From contig JAKACZ010000006.1 in assembly GCA_021820965.1 (NCBI GenBank), positions 1 to 64,000 on the forward strand: DNA of 64,000 nucleotides, in the 5' to 3' direction. A program made the translations under genes and the position numbers. Each line of letters begins with the position of its first letter. Positions within the stretch are counted from its first letter, which is position 1. Under the pieces are notes generated by a model. It had not been told where the DNA came from. It made no database searches and was given only the letters and a program-made list of their open reading frames with translations. The DNA comes from Bacillota bacterium (GTDB taxonomy: Bacteria; Bacillota; Sulfobacillia; Sulfobacillales; Sulfobacillaceae). Shown here in pieces: positions 18,164 through 27,136 of the stretch.

Positions 18164-18634
18164 ATGAAGGCGCTGGGGATGGTCGAGGCAGTCGGGTATA
18201 GCACCGCGGTCTACGCTGCTGATGCCGGATTGAAGGCGGCTAACGTCAAGTTGAAAGGTATCGAGCGGGTTATCGGTGTCGCGGGGAGCCTGGGTGTATC
18301 GGTCGAATTTGAAGGTGAAGTTGCCGCAGTGCAGTCAGCAGTTAGTGCTGCCAAAGAAGCAGGTGAGAGTGTGGGACGCGTCGTTTCGACGCTGGTGATT
18401 GCACGGGTGCATGAGGAAGTGAGTCATCGGATTTTGCCCTTGTTCGACTTGCATGCGGGTGATGATCCGGAACCACCCGTCAAGGCAGCCGTTGAGAATA
18501 CCACAGGTGATTCGACAAGCCCAGGCGTAGAACCCGCCGAGCAGTCGGTCAATTCCGGCCTAGGCGGTACTGCGGATGAAGGCGGAGCAACAACTAGCGG
18601 TTCATCGACTAAAAGGAGGACAAAACATGAGTGA
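18164..18634 (+). CDS. BMC-H shell protein with a long C-terminal extension
   Basis: 156 residues. Residues 1-90 form a BMC domain ([28 protein letters not shown], then [16 protein letters not shown]). The usual lysine/glycine pore pattern is replaced by [15 protein letters not shown]. Residues about 100-156 form an acidic, then Gly/Ser-rich, disordered tail ending in basic TKRRTKHE. The tail could project from the facet and recruit cargo or neighbouring facets. It overlaps the next BMC-H gene by 8 bases. Confidence 0.9.
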   Translation: MKALGMVEAVGYSTAVYAADAGLKAANVKLKGIERVIGVAGSLGVSVEFEGEVAAVQSAVSAAKEAGESVGRVVSTLVIARVHEEVSHRILPLFDLHAGDDPEPPVKAAVENTTGDSTSPGVEPAEQSVNSGLGGTADEGGATTSGSSTKRRTKHE

Positions 18635-18932
18635 AGCATTGGGGTTAGTTGAAACCAAAGGACTGGTCGGAGCGATTGAGGCTGCCGACGCGATGGTGAA
18701 GGCAGCGAACGTGGTCATCTGTGGTTACGAAAAAATCGGCTATGGGCTCGTGACCGTGATGGTTCGCGGCGATGTGGGAGCTGTTAAGGCTGCTACTGAA
18801 GCTGGATCTGCTGCCGCATCGCGAGTGGGGGAGTTGGTTTCTGTACATGTTATTCCACGCCCTCATCAGGAAGTCGAGCGAGCGATCTTAACCGGTCTGC
18901 CGGGAGCCGCAACCGCGCGGCAGAACGGGTAA
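18627..18932 (+). CDS. BMC-H canonical shell protein
   Basis: 101 residues, behind AAAAGGAGG. A textbook PduA/EutM/CcmK-like BMC domain: [21 protein letters not shown], pore loop [37 protein letters not shown]. Probably the major facet protein, since it best matches the family consensus. Its start lies inside the end of the extended BMC-H gene, so the two are translationally coupled. Confidence 0.95.
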   Translation: MSEALGLVETKGLVGAIEAADAMVKAANVVICGYEKIGYGLVTVMVRGDVGAVKAATEAGSAAASRVGELVSVHVIPRPHQEVERAILTGLPGAATARQNG

Positions 18933-18953
18933 GACAGGCGGAAGAGTGGCGCC

Positions 18954-19658
18954 ATGATGACCGACCGGACTGGGAACCGTCCCTCTTCGCGGGTCATACT
19001 CGTCCCACTGATGGATTCTTACGTGGGGATTGAAGAAGGACTAGAGAGTCTGCAATTGCTGAGTGCAGTCCCGGCAACGACTTTGGTGGTGTGGAGCACC
19101 GAGGCAACTTTGCCAGCGGACTTGCGCGAGAGGTTCGCACAAGCGATTGGCGGATGTTGTTTTGTGGGAGCGCTGCCTAGTCGTGCCGAGGCCCTGATGC
19201 AATACCAAGGCGTTTACGTTCCCATCGTGACGACCGGCACCGCTTACGCTCTTAGTGAAGGCGATGACCGAGAGCCGGTGATTCGCACACTTTTGATTGC
19301 CGCTCTCTTGGGCCTTCCGATAGCCCTGTTGGGATGCGGGTGGGATCCCGAAAGTGACGCGTGGACTCGGGCCGGGCTGGGACGCGCGTCGTCGATCTGG
19401 CCGGATGCTTGGAGGGCACGATCTCAGTACGTGCGGCGATTGGGGGTTACTGTCTTACGACGGCCTGGCCAGGTCTCGAACTGGGCCAAGACGGATTTGG
19501 ATGGGCCTCGCGTGCTGGATGTGGAAATGGTTGAATCTCGGCGTCAGCTTGGCATGCAAGATGTTCCGGTGGGCCCTCGTACCGTTGTGACGCCCGGTGC
19601 CCATGATCGGATGCGTCAATACGGCATGACATTACGGCTAAGTGGGGAGAAATCATGA
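18954..19658 (+). CDS. BMC-operon protein of unknown function
   Basis: 234 residues. A Rossmann-like alternation of strands and helices is suggested (VILVPLMDSYV, TLVVWSTEA, GVYVPIVTTGTAYALSEGD, LGLPIALLGCGWDPES). This recalls flavoprotein-type genes found in some BMC loci, but I cannot confirm the family. It ends in an ATGA overlap with the vertex protein gene, so it is clearly part of the BMC operon. The ATGs at 18954 and 18957 are alternative starts. Confidence 0.6.
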   Translation: MMTDRTGNRPSSRVILVPLMDSYVGIEEGLESLQLLSAVPATTLVVWSTEATLPADLRERFAQAIGGCCFVGALPSRAEALMQYQGVYVPIVTTGTAYALSEGDDREPVIRTLLIAALLGLPIALLGCGWDPESDAWTRAGLGRASSIWPDAWRARSQYVRRLGVTVLRRPGQVSNWAKTDLDGPRVLDVEMVESRRQLGMQDVPVGPRTVVTPGAHDRMRQYGMTLRLSGEKS

Positions 19659-19933
19659 GGATTGGGCAAGTAATTGGAACGGTTGTGGCAACCCGCAAGG
19701 ATGAACGGCTGGTGGGCACCAAGCTTTTAGTCACCGTACCGGTGGACACCAAGGGAAAGCCGTGCGGGCCGGCAATGGTAGCGGTGGACATGGTAGGGGC
19801 GGGAATCGGTGAACAGGTCATCTATACGTTGGGCAGTGTTGCTTCGCGAGCTTATTCCGATCGCCATGCGCCCATTGACGCCGTGATTGTCGGCATTGTC
19901 GATGCCATAGAAGAGGGGGTGGATAGACAGTGA
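19655..19933 (+). CDS. BMC-P pentameric vertex protein (EutN/CcmL family)
   Basis: 92 residues. The pattern MRIGQVIGTVVATRKDERLVGTKL.V..PVD with VAVDMVGAGIGEQVIYTLGSVAS and PIDAVIVGIVD is that of EutN/CcmL proteins, which cap the vertices of microcompartments. It is coupled to both neighbours by 4-base overlaps (start 19655 in the preceding stop, stop at the GTG of the next gene). Presence of a vertex protein argues that closed shells are built. Confidence 0.95.
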   Translation: MRIGQVIGTVVATRKDERLVGTKLLVTVPVDTKGKPCGPAMVAVDMVGAGIGEQVIYTLGSVASRAYSDRHAPIDAVIVGIVDAIEEGVDRQ

Positions 19934-21768
19934 AAGATATGGAACCAGCGCACATTCAGGGAGTGAAAACGGCCATTGAATGGCGGATGCTGATTGAGAC
20001 ATTGATGGGTCAGGGCATGGCTGCCGATTTGGTATTACAGGGTGGAACGTTCGTGAACGTGATTACCCGTGAGCTATACCAGGCCGACGTCGCGGTGGCT
20101 CGAGGCCGGGTGCTGCTGGTAGGAGACGTAAAAAGCCTTATTGGCCCTAAAACTGTGGTCGAGGACGTCAGGGGAAAGTACGTGTGCCCCGGGTTCATTG
20201 ACGCACACATGCACTTTGAAAGTTCTATGTTGACGGCGACGGAGTTTACCCGCTTATCCTTGCCGACGGGAACGACCACCATTATTGCCGACCCCCATGA
20301 GATTGGGAACGTCTTAGGGGTGATGGGCATGCAGGCGATGATCGACGAAGCCCGAAGGCTACCGCATACGGTACGTTTTGCCGTGCCTTGCTGGGTACCT
20401 GACGTGCCGGGATTAGAGACATCGGGTGACGTGATTGGAGCCAAGGAAATTGCCGATTTGCTACGAGACCCGGGAGTGCAGGGTATCGGTGAAATACAGG
20501 GTTTTAGCAATGTGGGTCCCGTCTACTCTCACAGGCCAGAGACTGTTGATGATTTGCTAACGGCCGTGGCCTTTGCGTTATCGCTGGGTAAAACGGTCGA
20601 GGGGAATGCGCCGGGGTTATTCGGCAAAGATCTGGCCGCTCATATTATAGCTGGGGGCAGCAATATTTCGTGCCATGAGACGACCACGACGGATGAAACC
20701 CTCGAAAAGTTGCGTAATGGGGTCTACGTGTATATGCGAGAAGGTTCGTCCCAACGTGACATGCCTCAGTGCATTCGGGCGATTACCCAAGAAGGTGTCG
20801 ATTCACGGTATGCGGTGTTGGTGTCAGACGACATGGTGGCGGAAGATCTCATGAGCCACGGCCACATGAATGATCTCGTTCGTCGCACGGTTGATGAAGG
20901 TGTGGATCCGGTCGAAGCTATTCAAATGGCGACCATCAATCCGGCCGCACATTTCGGGTTTCCTGACCGAGGCATGTTAACGCCGGGCAAGCGTGCCGAC
21001 ATTGCCGTGGTGAACAGTTTGACGGACATGACAATCTACCAGGTCTACAGCGCCGGAAAAAAAGTCGCGGAGAACGGTCAACTCGTGATCGATTTGCCAT
21101 CGTACCGTTATCCGGAGACGGTCCGCCATTCGGTGAAGCGCGCTCCTGTCACCAAGGAAGATTTGGTGATCCGTACGCCAAGTGCGACATCGAGGACCGC
21201 ACGGGTGCGCGCGTTAGTGCTCATTCCAAACGAGAATCTTACGGAAACGGCGGAGGTGGATCTGCCTGTTCGCGACCTGGCGGTTCAACCCCATCCTCAA
21301 TCGGATGCGGTCCCGATTGTCGTGGTCGAGCGTCATGGCAAGAACGGACGCATTGGCAAGGCGTTCGTTCGTGGTATGGGCTTGCAGCGCGGGGCGATTG
21401 CGGAAAGTGTGTCACATGACACCCACAATATTATTGCCTGCGGCGCCGATTATGACGATATGGCGGTGGCCATCAACCATGTCATTGCGATGGAGGGCGG
21501 CGTTGCCGTCGTGCAGGATGGAAAGATTCTGGGGGATTTACCGCTTCCGGTGGGGGGGCTGATTACCGACGAGCTGACTGGCCCAGAAGTGGCCCAACGC
21601 ATTCAGGATCTTTATACGGTTGCGCGCCAGGATTTGGGGATGACGATTCCGGCTCCGTTGATGCATCTATCGTTTCTTTCGCTGGCCACAAGCCCGAAGT
21701 GGAAAATTACCGATGCCGGGCTGATCGATGTGGATCGATTTGAAGTCTTGCCCGTTGTGGTGTCATAG
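19930..21768 (+). CDS. ade: Adenine deaminase
   Basis: 612 residues, GTG 19930. Hydrolyses adenine to hypoxanthine and ammonia. Seen: GKYVCPGFIDAHMHFESSMLT with the metal-binding HMH, then TIIADPHEIGNV, a central VLVSDDM and the C-terminal adenine-deaminase domain (GIPAPL-like end, NHVIAMEGGVAVVQDGK). Length is normal for Ade. It overlaps the vertex gene by 4 bases and so is a BMC-operon member. There is no clear encapsulation peptide. Confidence 0.93.
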   Translation: MKDMEPAHIQGVKTAIEWRMLIETLMGQGMAADLVLQGGTFVNVITRELYQADVAVARGRVLLVGDVKSLIGPKTVVEDVRGKYVCPGFIDAHMHFESSMLTATEFTRLSLPTGTTTIIADPHEIGNVLGVMGMQAMIDEARRLPHTVRFAVPCWVPDVPGLETSGDVIGAKEIADLLRDPGVQGIGEIQGFSNVGPVYSHRPETVDDLLTAVAFALSLGKTVEGNAPGLFGKDLAAHIIAGGSNISCHETTTTDETLEKLRNGVYVYMREGSSQRDMPQCIRAITQEGVDSRYAVLVSDDMVAEDLMSHGHMNDLVRRTVDEGVDPVEAIQMATINPAAHFGFPDRGMLTPGKRADIAVVNSLTDMTIYQVYSAGKKVAENGQLVIDLPSYRYPETVRHSVKRAPVTKEDLVIRTPSATSRTARVRALVLIPNENLTETAEVDLPVRDLAVQPHPQSDAVPIVVVERHGKNGRIGKAFVRGMGLQRGAIAESVSHDTHNIIACGADYDDMAVAINHVIAMEGGVAVVQDGKILGDLPLPVGGLITDELTGPEVAQRIQDLYTVARQDLGMTIPAPLMHLSFLSLATSPKWKITDAGLIDVDRFEVLPVVVS

Positions 21769-21786
21769 CGCGAATGGAGGGATAGC

Positions 21787-22476
21787 GTGGCGGTAAAGGT
21801 TGTGGATTTGACACAAGAAATTTATCAAGGGATGCCGGTGTTCCCGTTACACCAGCCGACGCTGATTTTCCCCAATATCGACCATGCAGCAAGCAAGGAG
21901 AAAATTGGCTTTGAGTTTGCCACCAACAACCTCTTGATAAACGAACATGGACCGACTCACAGCGATGCGACTTACGAGTACGATCCCCATGGTCGTTTTA
22001 TCGATGAGATGCCTTTGAACTATTTTTATGGGCCGGGGGTGTGCCTCGATGTGTCCTCCGTGTCTCCGGACGCTTACATTGGACCGCGGCAATTAGAGCG
22101 CGCCGTGCGCGGTGCCGGACTGTCGATGGAAGGGAAATCAGTGGCATTGCTATACACTGGTCACTTCCAGCGGGCGTACGGAACCGATGCTTGGCTGACC
22201 CGGTATGCGGGCATCAACGAAGAGGGGGCAGAGTGGCTGGCATCCCAAGGGGTTGTCAATATCGGGATCGACGCCCCTTCGATTGATAATCCCAAGGACC
22301 AGAAATTTTCTGGGCATTTAGTCTGCAGGCGTCACGGGATTACCAATACCGAAAATCTTTGTCATTTAGATCAAATTGCCGGCCAGGAGTTTTTCTATAT
22401 AGGACTTCCGCTGCGTATTCGAGGAGGGACCGGATCGCCTGTGCGCGCGGTCGCGCTACTGCTCGATCCACTCTGA
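21787..22476 (+). CDS. Cyclase-family metal-dependent hydrolase (KynB/isatin-hydrolase-like)
   Basis: 229 residues, GTG 21787 behind GGAGGGATAG. The Pfam04199 metal motif is present in a variant form, EHGPTHSDATYEY, where relatives have HxGTHxDxPxH. Other family marks are VVDLTQEIYQGMPVFP and GIDAPSIDNP. Members hydrolyse N-formylkynurenine, isatin and other cyclic or acyl amides. Within a purine locus it could open an imidazolone-type ring, which is speculation. Last gene of the BMC operon. Confidence 0.8.
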   Translation: MAVKVVDLTQEIYQGMPVFPLHQPTLIFPNIDHAASKEKIGFEFATNNLLINEHGPTHSDATYEYDPHGRFIDEMPLNYFYGPGVCLDVSSVSPDAYIGPRQLERAVRGAGLSMEGKSVALLYTGHFQRAYGTDAWLTRYAGINEEGAEWLASQGVVNIGIDAPSIDNPKDQKFSGHLVCRRHGITNTENLCHLDQIAGQEFFYIGLPLRIRGGTGSPVRAVALLLDPL

Positions 22477-22626
22477 GCGCCCTGGAGAATAGTGGGGCTC
22501 GCTGCTGCGCGAGGCCGGTGGCGCACCGTTGTGGATACCCGAGGCCATGCCGGGATTGCGGCTAAACCTTGATGTTGTCCGACCGGACATGATGGAGTCG
22601 ATGCAATTAACAACGGTTAATTTTCA

Positions 22627-22655
22627 TTGACATTGGCCTGGCGAGTTCGTAAACT
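22627..22655 (+). promoter_or_regulatory. Promoter of the adenosine-deaminase-family gene
   Basis: TTGACA (22627-22632), 17-base spacer, TAAACT (22650-22655). The same -35, spacing and -10 occur before the NCS1 permease gene. The transcript would start about 20 bases before the conserved leader RNA. Confidence 0.8.
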
Positions 22656-22680
22656 ATTCTTGAATCTCGTTCAAAATTCG

Positions 22681-22731
22681 GCAGCCAGGTGAGCTGTGCG
22701 GGAAGGTTCCGCATACGCGCTTGGTTTTTTT
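22681..22731 (+). promoter_or_regulatory. Conserved two-stem leader RNA, copy C (putative purine riboswitch)
   Basis: CAGCCAGGTGAGCTG is followed by the hairpin TGCGG/CCGCA, a joint TACGCGC and TTGGTTTTTTT. AGCCAG (22683-22688) can pair with UUGGUU (22721-22726) using G-U pairs, closing the same two-stem shape as copies A and B. The U-run at the 3' side of the outer stem suggests that the ligand-bound form could itself terminate transcription. Confidence 0.65.
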
Positions 22732-22771
22732 ATTTCGCATTTCGACCAGTTAAGGGAAAGGGTGGCTTTAA

Positions 22772-23782
22772 GTGGAAGCAGCCACAAAGGACTTTGTTTG
22801 GTCGTTGCCGAAGGCCGAGCTTCACCTTCATCTCGAAGGAACGCTGGAGCCGGAGATGATGATGACATTGGCCGAGCGAAACCGCGTGGATATCGGGTAT
22901 CCGGACGTCGACAGCATCCGACAGGCTTACGTCTTTACCAATCTGCAATCGTTTTTGGACCTCTATTATGCGGGGTGTTCGGTTCTGATAACTGAACGGG
23001 ATTTCTATGACCTGACCGCCGCTTATCTACAACGAGCAGAATCCCAAGGCGTCCGTCACGCCGAGGTGTTTTTCGATCCTCAGACACACACTCAAAGAGG
23101 AATTCGGTTCGAAACAGTGATTGCGGGAATTCACCAGGCTTTGGTGGATTATCACTCGGCCCATGGAATAACCTCGTGTCTCATTTTGGCGTTCTTGCGG
23201 CATCTCAGCGAAGAGGAGGCCATTGAGACGCTCAGGCAGGCAGAGCCCTTTCGTGAGTGGATCTGTGCTATTGGACTTGATTCTGCGGAAAGAGGGAACC
23301 CTCCGGCGAAGTTTGCGCGAGTCTATGAAGAGGCGCGCCGGCAGGGCTATGTTGCCGTTGCCCACGCAGGCGAGGAAGGACCACCATCCTATATTTGGCA
23401 AGCTCTAGACGTTCTTCGGGTTCAACGCATTGATCATGGCGTGCGTTGCTTGGAGGACGAGGAGTTGGTGAAACGTCTGGTGGCTGACGGCATAGCGCTT
23501 ACGGTATGCCCTTTGTCCAACGTGAAGTTGCGTGTCTTTCCGTCGCTCGCGGAGTCCAATTTGCCATCCCTGCTGGAGCGCGGGCTTCGCGTCACGATCA
23601 ACTCCGATGATCCGGCGTATTTTGGAGGCTACCTGGCAGACAACCTTTGGGCTGTCACGACAACGTTTAAGCTGACTCGAAAGCAAGTTATGGCTTTAGC
23701 TGCCAATTCGTTTTACGCGTCATTTCTCCCCGAATCAGACAAGAAACGGCACTTGGCCAACATTGAGGGGACTGCGTTTTAG
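22772..23782 (+). CDS. Adenosine/adenine deaminase family protein
   Basis: 336 residues, GTG 22772 behind AAAGGGTGG. Zn ligands and catalytic residues of the family: HLHLEGTL near residue 17, HAGEE near 197, DHG near 220 and the SDDPA segment near 275. Deaminates adenosine, adenine or a related aminopurine. Because the operon at 19930 already has Ade, another amino-heterocycle (for example 4-aminoimidazole) is possible but unproven. Its leader shares the RNA element of the purine permeases. Confidence 0.85.
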   Translation: MEAATKDFVWSLPKAELHLHLEGTLEPEMMMTLAERNRVDIGYPDVDSIRQAYVFTNLQSFLDLYYAGCSVLITERDFYDLTAAYLQRAESQGVRHAEVFFDPQTHTQRGIRFETVIAGIHQALVDYHSAHGITSCLILAFLRHLSEEEAIETLRQAEPFREWICAIGLDSAERGNPPAKFARVYEEARRQGYVAVAHAGEEGPPSYIWQALDVLRVQRIDHGVRCLEDEELVKRLVADGIALTVCPLSNVKLRVFPSLAESNLPSLLERGLRVTINSDDPAYFGGYLADNLWAVTTTFKLTRKQVMALAANSFYASFLPESDKKRHLANIEGTAF

Positions 23783-23864
23783 CGACACCAACAGTACAGC
23801 GAAGGTGAGGGCCGAGGAAGCTAAGGGCGGCAATCCGAGTGAAGCGAGTCAGGGAGGAATGACG

Positions 23865-25250
23865 GTGTCGCACAAGAAAAGCTCACATACGCGAGAGACT
23901 GCCATTCGGGGGCACATCGTTACGTTTACCGGGGATCCCTTCTTTCACCCAGCAAATGAAAGTTTGCGGGATATTCCAGACGGGCTGATTCTTGTTCAAG
24001 ACGGAATTACTCAAGCCGTGGGCCCATATGACTCTCTTATAGCCCAATTGGACAAGAACGTGGTTGTCACCACCTATTCCGACGGCCTCATCACTGCAGG
24101 ATTTATCGATATGCATACGCATTACGTTCAGGCGTCAATTATTGCTTCGTTCGGGAAGCATTTAATCGACTGGCTGAACCACTACACTTTTCCGGAGGAA
24201 GCCCGATTTTCCAATCGCGAATACGCAACGACCATTGCGCGCATCTTCTTTGACGAACTTCTACGCAATGGAACGACAACCGCACTCGTGTTCTGTTCCG
24301 TGAGCCCTCAATCGGTAGACGTATTCTTCGAGGAGGCGTCTCGCCGAAACATGCGCATGCTTGGGGGTAAAGTGTTGATGGACCGCAATGCTCCTCCAGC
24401 GATTTTGGACACCGCGCAGTCTGGATATGACGCCTCGAAGCGGCTTATTGCCCAGTGGCATGGATACGGTCGCAACACGTATGCCATTACCCCCCGCTTT
24501 GCACCGACAAGTTCAGAGGCGCAACTCGAAGCGGCGGCGGCGCTTCATCGGGAGCATCCTGACACCATTTTGCAGACCCATGTATCTGAAAACATTGCAG
24601 AGGTTGACTGGGTTCAATCGCTTTACCCGAACCGCCAAGGATATCTTGACGTGTACGATCATTTTGGGCTTCTCGGCAACCGAACGGTTTTGGCACACGG
24701 TGTTCACCTCACGGCTAGGGAAAACGCGCGGTGCTCCGAGACGGGGACGGCCATCGCGCATTGCCCTACCTCGAATTCATTTCTGGGTAGTGGCCTGTTT
24801 CGCGTGGAGCTTGCCAAAAACACGGAGAAGCCCATTCGCGTGGGCTTGGGAACTGACATAGGCGCGGGAACGCGATTTTCCATGCTCGAAACCATGGGAG
24901 AAGCGTACAAGGTCGCTGAGATGACCGGCTTTTCATTGGACGGGGTTAAACTTCTCTATCTGGCGACGCTCGGGGCTGCGGAAAGTTTAGGCATCGCCGA
25001 CAAGGTTGGGTCCATAGCCGTGGGAAAGGAAGCCGATTTCGTCGTCTTGGACACCAAGGCTACACCGTTATTGGCCTTTCGCAGCCAGCAGGTGGAATCT
25101 TTGCAGGAACAATTATTCGTGCTTGAGATTTTGGGGGATGACCGTGCCGTGGCCGCTACCTACATTGCGGGAGAACTGGCATATCGTCGAGCGCGCCAGG
25201 CTCCCCCTCCCCACCCCAAGCTATCCACTTCGAAAAAAGAACCGGTCTGA
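23865..25250 (+). CDS. guaD: Guanine deaminase (amidohydrolase superfamily)
   Basis: About 461 residues. GTG 23865 is favoured because AGGGAGGA ends 6 bases upstream; ATG 23859 touches that site. Marks: TAGFIDMHTHYVQ, the GTTTALVFCSV strand, QTHVSENIAEVDWV, LAHGVHL and the guanine-deaminase block HCPTSNSFLGSGLF, followed by GLGTDIGAGT. Converts guanine to xanthine and ammonia. It follows the preceding gene closely and likely shares its riboswitch-controlled transcript. Confidence 0.9.
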   Translation: MSHKKSSHTRETAIRGHIVTFTGDPFFHPANESLRDIPDGLILVQDGITQAVGPYDSLIAQLDKNVVVTTYSDGLITAGFIDMHTHYVQASIIASFGKHLIDWLNHYTFPEEARFSNREYATTIARIFFDELLRNGTTTALVFCSVSPQSVDVFFEEASRRNMRMLGGKVLMDRNAPPAILDTAQSGYDASKRLIAQWHGYGRNTYAITPRFAPTSSEAQLEAAAALHREHPDTILQTHVSENIAEVDWVQSLYPNRQGYLDVYDHFGLLGNRTVLAHGVHLTARENARCSETGTAIAHCPTSNSFLGSGLFRVELAKNTEKPIRVGLGTDIGAGTRFSMLETMGEAYKVAEMTGFSLDGVKLLYLATLGAAESLGIADKVGSIAVGKEADFVVLDTKATPLLAFRSQQVESLQEQLFVLEILGDDRAVAATYIAGELAYRRARQAPPPHPKLSTSKKEPV

Positions 25251-25387
25251 TGTTCCCATGGGTGGTGTTCAGCGGGCGACCGATTATGATTGTAGCGGGT
25301 GGATCACTGTGGCAGAACTGTGAAAGAGTGCGAACACCAAAATACGACAGTTACTTGTAGAATCATACGCAACGGAGGCGAGTTTAG

Positions 25388-27028
25388 ATGCATGCGGTGA
25401 CTTTGAAGCCGATTTCTGAAATTGCGAGTCAGCTTGGCCTACATTCCTCGGATATTGTTCAGCTCGGCCCATATAAAGCGAAAATACCTCTGGACGTGTT
25501 GTATCAATTTCCACGCAAGGCACGTACGATCCTGGTGACGGCGATTAATCCGACTCCACCGGGTGAAGGGAAAACGACTATGTCGATTGGCCTTTCCCAA
25601 GCACTGACCCGTCTGGGGGTTCACACGACAGCGGTCTTACGAGAACCGTCCTTGGGCCCGACCTTTGGCATCAAGGGTGGGGCTACCGGCGGGGGGGAGT
25701 CTCAGATTCATCCGGCTTCCGAAATCAATCTGCATTTTACCGGCGACTTTCATGCCATTACTGCGGCACATAATCTGTTGGCAGCATTGGTCGATAATGA
25801 ACTGTACCACGGTACGCGACTGAAACTAAACCCCGCCAACGTTCTATGGAAGCGTGTGATGGATGTCAATGATCGGGCCCTGCGTCACGTGGTAATAGGG
25901 TTAGGGGGCGTCGGCAATGGAGTTGTGCGGGAAAGCGGATTTGACATCACTGCCGCTTCAGAGGTAATGGCAGTGCTAACCTTGTCCCGGGATTTAACCG
26001 AGCTCACTGACCGATTGGGCCGCATGATTATTGCACGGTCGGGCCATGACTATGTGACGGTCAATGATCTTCAAGTTCAAGAAGCCCTCACGGCGCTCTT
26101 AACCGATGCCATGATGCCCAACCTGGTCCAAACGACGGAGCACACCCCCGCGATAGTCCATGGCGGTCCATTTGCGAACATTGCTCATGGCTGTAACAGC
26201 GTGGTTGCCACGGAGGCCGGCCTAAGACTATCGGATGTGGTGGTCACTGAGGCGGGATTCGGAGCCGATTTGGGCGCAGAGAAATTTCTCGATATCAAGG
26301 CCCCGATCGCTGGCCTCACACCGGACTTAGCGGTGGTTGTGGTCACCTTGCGTGCCCTGCGCTACCATGGGGGACAGTCACCTGACGATGTGCATGTCGC
26401 GGACCGTGATGCTCTTGTACGTGGAATGGAAAACTTATATAAGCATCTGGAGAACCTGAAGCGTTTTGGAGTGCCGAGCGTAGTAGGCATCAATCGCTTT
26501 GCCCAAGATACTGACGATGACATTCAATGGGTGGTGGAGCAGCTCTCTCACCGTAATGTGCCGGCGGCGGCAGCTGATGTGTTCGCTCATGGGGGAGCGG
26601 GGGGACGGGTTCTAGCCGAGATAGTGCGGGATTCGCTGGAATCGCTCAAGTCCCATTTTGCGCCGCTGTATTCTCCCGAAATGCCCATCGAAGAAAAGAT
26701 CGCTACCATCGCCGAACAAATTTATGGAGCCCAGGCTGTTGATTACGCGCCTGCGGCCCAGAGTGCACTGCGGCGGTTGCATCAATGGAATCTCGAGGAA
26801 TTGCGGGTGTGCATCGCCAAAACCCAGTACTCCCTGAGTGACAATCCCGCTCTTTTGGGGCGCCCGGAAAATTTCGTGCTTCATATTCGCGATATCGAGG
26901 TTGCGCGTGGAGCGGGGTATGTGGTGCCCTTGGCGGGTGCGATAATTCGCATGCCAGGTTTGCCGAAGGAACCGGCCGCGTACCGGGTCAAGGCAGACCG
27001 CGCGGATGTTGTTCACGGCGTCAGATAA
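25388..27028 (+). CDS. fhs: Formate-tetrahydrofolate ligase
   Basis: 546 residues, ATG 25388 behind CGGAGGCGAG. P-loop NPTPPGEGKTT near residues 55-64, REPSLGPTFGIKGGATGGG and FTGDFHAI.AAHN.L are signature blocks. It interconverts formate, ATP and THF with 10-formyl-THF. In purine fermenters it runs toward formate and ATP, recovering energy from the formimino group. Next to folD and purine deaminases this role is likely here. Confidence 0.96.
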   Translation: MHAVTLKPISEIASQLGLHSSDIVQLGPYKAKIPLDVLYQFPRKARTILVTAINPTPPGEGKTTMSIGLSQALTRLGVHTTAVLREPSLGPTFGIKGGATGGGESQIHPASEINLHFTGDFHAITAAHNLLAALVDNELYHGTRLKLNPANVLWKRVMDVNDRALRHVVIGLGGVGNGVVRESGFDITAASEVMAVLTLSRDLTELTDRLGRMIIARSGHDYVTVNDLQVQEALTALLTDAMMPNLVQTTEHTPAIVHGGPFANIAHGCNSVVATEAGLRLSDVVVTEAGFGADLGAEKFLDIKAPIAGLTPDLAVVVVTLRALRYHGGQSPDDVHVADRDALVRGMENLYKHLENLKRFGVPSVVGINRFAQDTDDDIQWVVEQLSHRNVPAAAADVFAHGGAGGRVLAEIVRDSLESLKSHFAPLYSPEMPIEEKIATIAEQIYGAQAVDYAPAAQSALRRLHQWNLEELRVCIAKTQYSLSDNPALLGRPENFVLHIRDIEVARGAGYVVPLAGAIIRMPGLPKEPAAYRVKADRADVVHGVR

Positions 27029-27136
27029 CGCGTCTTTTATCGACCGGTTGATGCGATGGCCGCGTGTGTAGATTGCCTGGAGCGCGGAGACTCCGGTCGA
27101 AGGCGGCGAGACGCTAAACCGTCAGGAGGATGGGTG

